Below the pieces are notes generated by a model. That model did no database searches and had not been told where the DNA came from. It worked only from the letters and a program-made list of their open reading frames with translations. Made by a program: the position numbers and the translations under genes. 5,695 nucleotides of DNA from Nitrosomonas sp. (lineage in GTDB: Bacteria; Pseudomonadota; Gammaproteobacteria; Burkholderiales; Nitrosomonadaceae), in NCBI GenBank assembly GCA_021774205.1, contig JAJFJI010000145.1, forward strand, positions 1-5,695, written 5' to 3'. Below are positions 1-5,449 of the stretch, piece by piece (position 1 is the stretch's first letter; every line of letters begins with the position of its first letter).

Positions 1-93
1 GGCCGATGTGCCAGCGGGATTATGGAGGGACTTGATTACTATGGCTTTGGCTCTTCGAATACCAATGAAGACAAAGATAAACCAGTTAAATAA
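1..93 (+). CDS. C-terminal end of a probable sucrose-phosphate synthase/phosphatase (partial)
   Basis: An open frame enters from the left edge and ends at TAA (91-93), giving 30 residues. It contains RCASGIMEGLDYYGFG followed by a charged, probably disordered tail (NTNEDKDKPVK). The A-x-G-I-x-E-G-L segment with aromatic residues after it resembles the end of HAD-type sucrose-phosphate phosphatase domains, which release sucrose from sucrose-6-phosphate. In ammonia oxidisers this domain is usually fused behind a sucrose-phosphate synthase GT4 domain, and that gene sits beside sucrose synthase. Only 9 bases separate its stop from the next start, so the two genes are probably co-transcribed. That a coding frame ends here is well supported. 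The family call rests on a short tail and on the neighbour, so it is moderate. Confidence 0.5.
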   Translation, partial: GRCASGIMEGLDYYGFGSSNTNEDKDKPVK

Positions 94-97
94 GGTG
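92..97 (+). promoter_or_regulatory. Shine-Dalgarno for sucrose synthase (supports the GTG start)
   Basis: AAGGTG at 92-97 overlaps the TAA of the upstream gene and ends 5 bases before the GTG at 103. It closely resembles the consensus AAGGAG. It supports the GTG as the true start and suggests that translation is coupled to the upstream gene. Confidence 0.6.
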
Positions 98-102
98 CAA
101 TT

Positions 103-2496
103 GTGAAAGAACGGATCTTGGAAGAATTTTGTATTCATGCACAGGAAAATCGTGACGCAGTCTACGCACTGTTAAGGCGTTTTTTTGCTAAAGAACGGGT
201 CTTTCTCTTGCGCTCAGATTTGCAAGAAGAGTTCATCACGATGTGTCAAGAGATGGACCAGGAAGATTTATTAACTAGCGAATTTGGTAATTTTGTGCAG
301 CGGCTTCAGGAAGGAATCTTTCATGCGCCTTGGGCATATTTTGCTTTACGCCCAGGTGTCGCTCAAATTATTTATATACGGATACATTGCGATTCATTGC
401 TACCTGAACAAATAAATAATTCTGAATTCCTGTCATTCAAAGAAAAGCTGTCAGGTCATCTAGACGGATCTGTATTGGAAATCGATCTACGTCCTTTTGG
501 CCGCGGTTTACCCAAGCTTAAAGAACCTCGATCGATTGGTCAGGGCATGATTTTTCTAAACCGGCAATTATCAGGCGCTATGTTTAATCAGCGCAGAGCC
601 GGTGAAGATAGGCTACTCCGTTTTCTTAACGTTCATGCAATTGACGGTCAACCATTGATGCTAAATAAAGACTTCAATCAAATTGACGTTCACATGGCAT
701 TACGAAGTGCACTTAGTGAGTTAGCGAAAATTGATGAAAATACACCATGGACAACTTTTTCAGAAAAAATGGGGAAATTGGGTTTTGCGCCTGGCTGGGG
801 TAATATTGCTGGCCGAGTAACAGAAACTATGAACCTGCTGCTTGATATTCTTGAAGCACCTTCCCCAACGACATTAGAGATTTTTCTGGCACGGATTCCG
901 ATGATTTCTCGCCTGCTGATTCTCTCGCCGCATGGCTACTTTGGACAAGACAATGTATTGGGGTTGCCAGACACGGGTGGGCAGGTTATTTACATTCTGG
1001 ATCAAGTTCGAGCCCTGGAACGGGAAATGCGTGAGCGTTTAGCGTGCCAAGGGGTACCCGTTGAACCCAGAATCGTAATTGCTACCCGATTGATTCCAGA
1101 TGCTGGAGAAACGACTTGTGATCAGCATTTGGAGAAAGTGAATGGCTGTGAAAATACCTGGATTCTGCGAGTGCCTTTTCATGAAGAAGATGGTAGTGTT
1201 GTGCAGCACTGGATTTCGCGTTTTGAGATCTGGCCTTATTTGGAGAGATTTGCGCTTGATCTGGAACCTGAGGCAATCAAAGAACTAGGTGGGCGACCGG
1301 ATCTGATTATTGGTAATTATTCCGATGGGAATTTAGTTGCTTCGTTACTCAGTCAACGTCTAGGTGTAACCCAATGCAATATTGCACACGCATTAGAAAA
1401 AACTAAATATCTTCACGCCGATCTTTACTGGCAAGAAAATGATGCGCAATATCATTTTGCTTGCCAATTTACCGCCGACTTGATCGCGATGAATACAGCT
1501 GATTTTGTCATTGCCAGCACCTATCAGGAAATTGCTGGCACAGAAGAATCCGTTGGTCAGTATGAAAGCTATGCTTCTTTCACGATGCCAAAGTTATATC
1601 GAGTTGTGAATGGGATTAACTTGTTTGATCCAAAGTTCAATATTGTTTCACCGGGTGCTGATGCAGATATTTTTTTCCCATACAACCAACCGGATCATCG
1701 GCTTCATAGTCTTATACCGGATATTGAGTCCATGATTTATGGAGAGGACACGGGATTTGAGGCGCGAGGAATATTGACTGATAAGAATAAACCATTGGTC
1801 TTTACGATGGCGCGCATGGATCGAATTAAAAACATAACCGGCCTAACAGAGTGGTATGGTGCTTCACAGAAACTGCGCGAACATGCAAATTTATTGGTTA
1901 TTGGCGGTTATATTGATCCCGAGACATCTGCCGATCGTGAGGAACGAGAACAGATTCATCAGATGCACGAGATTATGGATAGATATGAACTTGACGGACA
2001 AGTTCGTTGGCTGGGTAAGCGTCTCGATAAAAATCTGGCAGGTGAGCTTTATCGTTACGTGGCGGATGGTCAGGGTGTTTTCGTTCAGCCTGCATTATTC
2101 GAGGCATTCGGGTTGACGATCATTGAAGCAATGGCTTCTGGATTACCGACATTTGCGACCTGTTATGGTGGCCCGATGGAAATCATTGAGCATGACCGCT
2201 CTGGTTTCCATATTGATCCTAATGATGGCGCTGCGGCAGTGGAATTAATCGCTGATTTTTTTGAACGCTGCCGTACTAATCCAGAAGAATGGAGCCGCTT
2301 GTCAAAGGGGGCTATTAAACGCGTTGAGGAACGTTATACCTGGAATCACTATGCCAAACAAATGATGACATTATCTAGAATCTACGGTTTCTGGAAATTT
2401 ATTAATGGACTGCAGCGTGAAGAAAGTGAGTGTTATTTGGATATGTTTTATCATTTACAGTTCCGTCCCCTAGCAGCGGCAATTCGGCGGAAGTGA
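103..2496 (+). CDS. Sucrose synthase (GT4, GT-B fold)
   Basis: Catalyses sucrose + NDP = NDP-glucose + fructose reversibly in the cytoplasm, linking sucrose to nucleotide sugars and probably glycogen. The 797 residues match the family length (about 800). Residues 1-270 are the N-terminal regulatory region. The GT-B catalytic part begins at about 271 with SPHGYFGQDNVLGLPDTGGQ (275-294). Catalytic-site features are IAHALEKTKY (427-436, His429), ARMDRIKN (570-577, Arg571 and Lys576) and the E-x7-E motif in PALFEAFGLTIIEA (Glu667 and Glu675). The positions aligned with the plant Gln-Asn pair that favours UDP read Arg640 and Ala646 within WLGKRLDKNLAGELYRY, which suggests ADP preference or relaxed nucleotide choice (inference). 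The start is GTG with AAGGTG upstream. It lies 9 bases after the probable sucrose-phosphate phosphatase end, in one operon, with a terminator at 2676-2702. The frame is intact. Confidence 0.95.
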   Translation: MKERILEEFCIHAQENRDAVYALLRRFFAKERVFLLRSDLQEEFITMCQEMDQEDLLTSEFGNFVQRLQEGIFHAPWAYFALRPGVAQIIYIRIHCDSLLPEQINNSEFLSFKEKLSGHLDGSVLEIDLRPFGRGLPKLKEPRSIGQGMIFLNRQLSGAMFNQRRAGEDRLLRFLNVHAIDGQPLMLNKDFNQIDVHMALRSALSELAKIDENTPWTTFSEKMGKLGFAPGWGNIAGRVTETMNLLLDILEAPSPTTLEIFLARIPMISRLLILSPHGYFGQDNVLGLPDTGGQVIYILDQVRALEREMRERLACQGVPVEPRIVIATRLIPDAGETTCDQHLEKVNGCENTWILRVPFHEEDGSVVQHWISRFEIWPYLERFALDLEPEAIKELGGRPDLIIGNYSDGNLVASLLSQRLGVTQCNIAHALEKTKYLHADLYWQENDAQYHFACQFTADLIAMNTADFVIASTYQEIAGTEESVGQYESYASFTMPKLYRVVNGINLFDPKFNIVSPGADADIFFPYNQPDHRLHSLIPDIESMIYGEDTGFEARGILTDKNKPLVFTMARMDRIKNITGLTEWYGASQKLREHANLLVIGGYIDPETSADREEREQIHQMHEIMDRYELDGQVRWLGKRLDKNLAGELYRYVADGQGVFVQPALFEAFGLTIIEAMASGLPTFATCYGGPMEIIEHDRSGFHIDPNDGAAAVELIADFFERCRTNPEEWSRLSKGAIKRVEERYTWNHYAKQMMTLSRIYGFWKFINGLQREESECYLDMFYHLQFRPLAAAIRRK

Positions 2497-2591
2497 TTCG
2501 GCTGGTAAAGATGTCAACAGATTGACTTTGATGGCCATGTTTTTTGTAACAGAAGAATGGTGGCTGCTTTTAACAGACAGTTACATGCTGA

Positions 2592-2627
2592 ACATCGTAC
2601 TTTAAAGCACACATTTGTGCTCGATGT
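2592..2627. repeat. Bulged hairpin in the sucrose synthase 3' spacer
   Basis: ACATCG (2592-2597) pairs with CGATGT (2622-2627), and inside it AGCACA (2606-2611) pairs with TGTGCT (2616-2621) around a CATT loop. The two stems abut on the right side and are separated by an 8-base bulge on the left. No T-run follows, so this is not a classical terminator. It could be a 3'-end stability element or a decayed site. Its function is unknown. Confidence 0.4.
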
Positions 2628-2675
2628 GGCCGGCTACTCAGTTTGGCTTTTTCTCGTTTGGGTAGAAATTTATGA

Positions 2676-2702
2676 CGCTGACCCAAGTATCAGCGATTTT
2701 TT
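2676..2702 (+). terminator. Rho-independent terminator after sucrose synthase
   Basis: CGCTGA (2676-2681) pairs perfectly with TCAGCG (2690-2695) around an 8-base loop, and the stem is followed by A and six T (2697-2702). It lies 180 bases after the sucrose synthase stop and just before the 3' end of the convergent HDOD gene. It is therefore placed to stop read-through of the sucrose operon into the HDOD gene. The stem is short but GC-rich. The rest of the 2497-2705 spacer shows no convincing gene. Confidence 0.75.
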
Positions 2703-2705
2703 ATC

Positions 2706-3575
2706 TTAATAGATCATTAGTGTTTTCGGTCTGATAACACTTAGTATGTCAAATATCTGCAAACTCGTTTCTTCGCGGATAGGTTCATTAACTTCGGAAT
2801 CCAAACCCAAATAATTCCAGACTTCTGGTTGATATGCAGGTTTTATTTCATCAAAATTAATGTCATGGTCCGTACTGGATTGGATACAATCGGCAAAATT
2901 TGTTGCGACATGAAGAATACAGGCATCGTCCCTAAATTCTTCACCATTTAACGGATCATGCTGAAATTCAATAATCTTCCAGATACTTGGCGGCAATTTC
3001 CATAGCTTTAAAAGCTCAGCACCCAATTCAGCATGGGTAAAACCAAAAATTTCTCGTTCCGCATTGGTTATTGCATAATTACCTTGATCCTTGAATCGTA
3101 GTGTTTCAGCCGATTCTTTAGGGAATTGGCTGAAAAGGATCAATTTTCCTACTGCGTGCAACAAGCCGGTGATAAAAAATCTTTCCTGTCCTTTATTTTT
3201 ATGATAAGCAGCAAATAACCGTGCAACAACGCCACAAGTTACACTCTGATACCAGAATGATTCCATATCGATTAAATCGGAAGAAATACCTTCAAACGTT
3301 GAAGTCACTGACGTTGCAATAACTAAATTACGTAATTCTCTATGTCCTATTAAAGAAGTCGCACGCGAGACCGTTTCAATTCTTCCAGAAAAACCGAAAT
3401 AAGCGCTATTTGCAAATTTTAAAACTTTTGCTGTTAATGCAGGGTCGTGGAGGATAAGTTGTTCCAACTCACCATTGCTAGCTTCTCCCGAGCTGATTAA
3501 TTCATTAATTTGGAGCGCAATATCTGGTAGAGAAAAAACTGAGCGGACATTTTCTGCGATTGTACGAGGGTCCAT
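2706..3575 (-). CDS. HDOD domain signalling protein (degenerate HD motif)
   Basis: A 289-residue single-domain protein of the HDOD family (PF08668), which is related to HD phosphohydrolases and is thought to work as a signalling or regulatory scaffold. Family features are SLPDIALQINELI (15-27), LHDPALTAKVLKFANSAYFG (42-61), the helix around LIGHRELRNLVIATSV (75-90), GLLHAVGKLILF (137-148), FTHAELGAELLKLWKLP (179-195) and IIEFQHDP (201-208). Where active HD enzymes have HD, this protein has His140-Ala141, so one metal ligand is missing and hydrolysis is unlikely. No receiver, GGDEF or EAL domain is attached, and no signal peptide or membrane segment is seen. The start is ATG at 3575-3573 with a GGAA 5 bases upstream, a modest ribosome site. 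It converges with sucrose synthase and appears monocistronic. The family call is firm, but the pathway cannot be read from the sequence. Confidence 0.9.
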   Translation of the reverse strand: MDPRTIAENVRSVFSLPDIALQINELISSGEASNGELEQLILHDPALTAKVLKFANSAYFGFSGRIETVSRATSLIGHRELRNLVIATSVTSTFEGISSDLIDMESFWYQSVTCGVVARLFAAYHKNKGQERFFITGLLHAVGKLILFSQFPKESAETLRFKDQGNYAITNAEREIFGFTHAELGAELLKLWKLPPSIWKIIEFQHDPLNGEEFRDDACILHVATNFADCIQSSTDHDINFDEIKPAYQPEVWNYLGLDSEVNEPIREETSLQIFDILSVIRPKTLMIY

Positions 3576-3715
3576 GCTAATTCCAATTAAAAGATAATCG
3601 ATAAGTTAAAGTGGATTAATTTATTTTAATAACTTCTTTTGGCTACTTGAAATACACTAATCGACAGAATGATGGTTATCTTTAGTTTTTTTGATTTGAT
3701 GTCGCCCAAAATGTA

Positions 3716-3731
3716 TTGACACAAATTTGTG
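3716..3731. promoter_or_regulatory. Perfect 12-bp palindrome overlapping a TTGACA box
   Basis: CACAAATTTGTG (3720-3731) is a perfect dyad whose left end overlaps TTGACA (3716-3721), a consensus -35 hexamer on the + strand. Downstream hexamers are weak: GATAAA (3737-3742) at 15-base spacing or TAAATG (3739-3744) at 17. A + strand transcript would run antisense into the DUF3047 remnant. It could be an operator-promoter, but it may be chance in an AT-rich spacer. The rest of the 3576-3749 spacer shows no gene, only an AT-rich leader for the HDOD gene. Confidence 0.3.
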
Positions 3732-3970
3732 ATAAAGATAAATGACTCGTTATTTTTCGGTAAACCAGATATCGCCATACCAAGCGGTCGCTGATTTGCC
3801 CGAATTGTCGGTATCGGTCATGATGGCGACAGCATCTATTTTTCTGGTTTTTTCACCAAAAATATGTTGATAATCAATACGTATGTTACGTTTCTCATTG
3901 ACCCATTGACCGGCCTGCTTAAGGCCGGACTGCACGGCGATCATGTGTATATTGTCAGCATAGGCGCTGG

Positions 3971-3998
3971 GCCAACTGCTGCCAACTGCTGCCAACTG
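3971..3998. repeat. 10-bp tandem duplication inside the DUF3047 gene
   Basis: GCCAACTGCT occurs at 3971-3980 and 3981-3990, followed by a partial third copy GCCAACTG (3991-3998). The intact family sequence needs one unit fewer (QPVGSSWPSAY), so one full copy is an insertion that shifts the frame by +1. Replication slippage is the likely origin. Confidence 0.85.
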
Positions 3999-4091
3999 GC
4001 TGATTGCTTGACCATACGTAATTGATGGCACGGGTACGCCAGAATGCAAGCCCGCCAGAAAAAACAACATAAACACGTGCCGCATAATCGT

Positions 4092-4099
4092 CCCCCCCC
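4092..4099. repeat. Homopolymer tract (C8 on +, G8 on the coding strand)
   Basis: Eight C on the + strand are eight G in the DUF3047 coding strand, at the expected RxGGDDY motif. Seven G would keep DERTRGGDDYAARV in frame, so the eighth causes the first frameshift. Such tracts are prone to slippage in cells and to miscalls in sequencing. Confidence 0.85.
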
Positions 4100-4426
4100 A
4101 CGGGTACGTTCATCGATACCAGTCAACACATTGTCAATTTTCCATGTCCAGTTAAGTATGGATGTCTTTTCGAGATTAATGCTTATCTCACGATAACGTC
4201 CCGAGGCGGCGGCATTGCTGTCAGCACGCAGGCCAAGTCGCCCCTGCGATTTTTCAAGTGTATATTGGGTTTCACCCGCGAATACTTTTGTTTGCCAACC
4301 GCTTAAGTCGCCTTGAGAAAAACGGGCAATATCAATACGCGGCTCTTCTGCTGTCCACGATAAACTGGGCAAGCAGAGAAGGGAACAAAATAATCGTTTT
4401 TTCATGGCATTCTTCTTTTACCTATT

Positions 4427-4447
4427 AATTGAATAATGCAATCAATT
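4427..4447. repeat. Inverted repeat between the divergent DUF3047 and DUF1614 remnants
   Basis: AATTGA (4427-4432) and TCAATT (4442-4447) form a 6-bp dyad with a 9-base centre, 22 bases upstream of the DUF3047 start. It could be an old operator. The spacing does not fit the FNR half-site arrangement (TTGAT-N4-ATCAA), and no clear promoter pair was found beside it. Weak evidence. Confidence 0.25.
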
Positions 4448-4466
4448 GTTATCTACTCTAATATAA

Positions 4467-4737
4467 CCGCATGAAAAACCATTTTCCACCCGGCCCATAC
4501 CCGGTGCCGGCATCGCCATGCCAATTTTTATCCCCGCAATGGTGGTGGTTAACACTGAGTCCGGATAAAAGTGCACCCCTCGCCTATATCAGTGGCACGC
4601 TGAGGGTGTTGATCGGTGCAGATTTGTTGCATCTGAAGGAAATTCCCAAGCTGGGCGCACCAAATGCATCCATCGGTGGTGCAGGTACTTTTGATAGAGT
4701 TTTCATTACTGGAATTGTGGCAGCACTTTTGGTCTGA
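4467..4737 (+). pseudogene. DUF1614 family membrane protein, C-terminal remnant with a frameshift
   Basis: Two frames together give the C-terminal part of a DUF1614 protein (PF07758), a multi-pass membrane family of unknown function. From 4467 one frame reads RPIPGAGIAMPIFIPAMVV until about 4550. The match then continues in the frame of 4549-4737 as LSPDKSAPLAYISGTL, LIGADLLHL and ASIGGAGTFDRVFITGIVA, ending at TGA 4735-4737. The shift falls in GTGGTGGTT (4542-4550), consistent with a small deletion or slippage. A TAA at 4464-4466 closes the first frame upstream, so the N-terminal half or more of the usual protein (somewhat over 200 residues) is missing. Arg occurs where the family usually has Gly (TLRVL, TFDRVF), which fits loss of constraint. 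An ATG at 4471 opens an 88-codon frame, but its first 26 or so residues are out of frame with the family. It lies divergent to the DUF3047 remnant. Confidence 0.75.
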
Positions 4738-4782
4738 GCATCATCTCGATATACGCATTATGTCTATGACATCAATGCATTC

Positions 4783-4827
4783 ATGTAACTACCGATGCAA
4801 ATTTAGCGCATTTGTGCATGACTACAT
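4783..4827. repeat. Imperfect hairpin in the spacer after the DUF1614 remnant
   Basis: ATGTA (4783-4787) pairs with TACAT (4823-4827). Inside it, ATGCAAAT (4795-4802) pairs with ATTTG-T-GCAT (4810-4819) apart from one bulged base, around a 7-base loop. No T-run follows on either side. It could be an RNA structure or a decayed site. The remainder of 4738-4892 shows no gene that can be supported. Confidence 0.3.
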
Positions 4828-4892
4828 ACGCCGAAAATACAGTTTGAAAGTCCTTTGGTGTTTTCCTGAACCTGTCGAAACATGAAAAATAA

Positions 4893-4927
4893 AGATCACT
4901 AACGGCAAGAAACTTTTTCAGTGATCT
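4893..4927 (-). terminator. Terminator overlapping the end of the hydrogenase protease gene
   Basis: Read on the - strand, AGATCACT (4927-4920) pairs with AGTGATCT (4900-4893) around a 19-base loop, and TTTATTTTT-type sequence follows. The protease stop codon (4901-4899) lies partly in the second arm. On the + strand the right arm is also followed by T-rich sequence, so it may act in both directions. The long loop makes it a moderate rather than strong terminator. Confidence 0.6.
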
Positions 4928-5387
4928 GTTGTTTTTCAATTTCCGATTTCACCTGATCAATGAGTTCGGGGATGGATTGCTCTACTTCTGGCGACAACCC
5001 TCTGCCCGGTCCAAAATATTTTCCCTCGATACCAAAGACGATGAGTTGTTGGGGAAGCTGCTTTAATGTCCTTGCGAGTTCGATGGCTTCGTTGACGCCT
5101 AGTTGATGCGTTGAATAGTGAAGGAATTTTCCCGGCAACGGAAACCTATCCGCTTCGAATCGGTGGATCGTCCCGGGCGTTTTACCTGACTGCGCCGCAT
5201 CGATCAGCACCACCTTTTCCCTGTCCTTCCAGGATTCTATCAGCAGTGCCCCATCGCCGCTTTGTTCCTGGATAAAAACCTTATTTCCGACGATCCCCTT
5301 CAAACGCTGAGCGGTGATGAGACCTGCTGCATCGTCTCTTCTGAAATCATTACCGATACCGATAACCAAGATCATATTTTTATTCAT
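4899..5387 (-). CDS. [NiFe] hydrogenase maturation protease (HybD/HycI family, M52)
   Basis: Endopeptidase that removes the C-terminal tail of the hydrogenase large subunit after nickel insertion, in the cytoplasm. From ATG at 5387 it has 162 residues, close to HybD (164). It opens with the family motif ILVIGIGNDFRRDD. By alignment with HybD the nickel-sensing ligands are Asp19 (for Glu16), Asp63 in VLIDA (for Asp62) and His94 in STHQLGV (for His93). The C-terminal FGIEGKYFGPGRGLSPEVE block is also typical. A TTG at 5417 would add 10 residues (MLNLSDAKKL), but it has no clear ribosome site and would precede the usual family start, so the ATG is preferred. The ribosome site before this ATG is weak (AAAAAG). 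It lies 62 bases after the large-subunit gene, probably in the same operon, and ends in a terminator. Confidence 0.93.
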   Translation of the reverse strand: MNKNMILVIGIGNDFRRDDAAGLITAQRLKGIVGNKVFIQEQSGDGALLIESWKDREKVVLIDAAQSGKTPGTIHRFEADRFPLPGKFLHYSTHQLGVNEAIELARTLKQLPQQLIVFGIEGKYFGPGRGLSPEVEQSIPELIDQVKSEIEKQQITEKVSCR

Positions 5388-5449
5388 AAGCTTTTTCGCG
5401 TCACTCAAATTCAACAAACAATGAAATACGCATCACTTGCAAATCACTT

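Larger units (their letters stand above)
3750..4405 (-). pseudogene. DUF3047 family secreted protein, broken by two frameshifts
   Basis: The coding frame starts at ATG (4405-4403) with a basic-hydrophobic signal peptide (MKKRLFCSLLCLPSLSWTA, cleavage near 19). It continues as a DUF3047 protein (GDLSGWQTKVF, LGLRADSNAAASGRYREI, LNWTWKIDNVL, DERTRGG). After eight G (4099-4092) the family sequence moves to another frame (DDYAARVYVVFSGGL, AINYVWSSNQPVGSSW). After a duplicated 10-bp unit (3971-3998) it moves to the third frame (PSAYADNIHMIAVQSG, AIMTDTDNSGKSATAWYGDI) and ends at TAA 3750-3752. Removing one G and one 10-bp unit leaves 645 bases, exactly 214 codons plus stop, with all family blocks in order. 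The family is probably periplasmic and of unknown function. As written, only about 103 genuine residues would be made. A sequencing error could explain the G tract, less easily the duplication. Confidence 0.88.

Noticed and set aside
1082..1276. 64-codon - strand frame inside sucrose synthase
   Set aside because: It lies antisense to well-conserved catalytic coding sequence and has no family features.
1856..2116. 86-codon + strand frame inside sucrose synthase
   Set aside because: It is an alternative frame of the conserved glycosyltransferase core. The main frame carries all the motifs.
2531..2605. Small + strand frame of 24 codons (MAMFFVTEEWWLLL...) after sucrose synthase
   Set aside because: It has no ribosome site, no recognisable family and no support beyond an open frame in a spacer that also holds hairpins.
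3681..3692. T-rich run TTTAGTTTTTTT as a + strand terminator
   Set aside because: No stable GC-containing hairpin precedes it, and no + strand gene ends upstream.
3750..4085. A separate 111-residue protein starting at 4085
   Set aside because: Its first 35 or so residues are out of frame with DUF3047. Only its later part matches the family, so it is the third segment of the broken gene, not an independent one.
4427..4447. FNR/CRP-type site in the AATTGA...TCAATT dyad
   Set aside because: The half-site spacing does not fit FNR, and the CRP consensus (TGTGA-N6-TCACA) is absent.
4664..4885. 73-codon + strand frame overlapping the end of the DUF1614 remnant
   Set aside because: Its first third is an out-of-frame reading of the conserved DUF1614 end, and the rest is Cys/His/Ser-rich with no family likeness.
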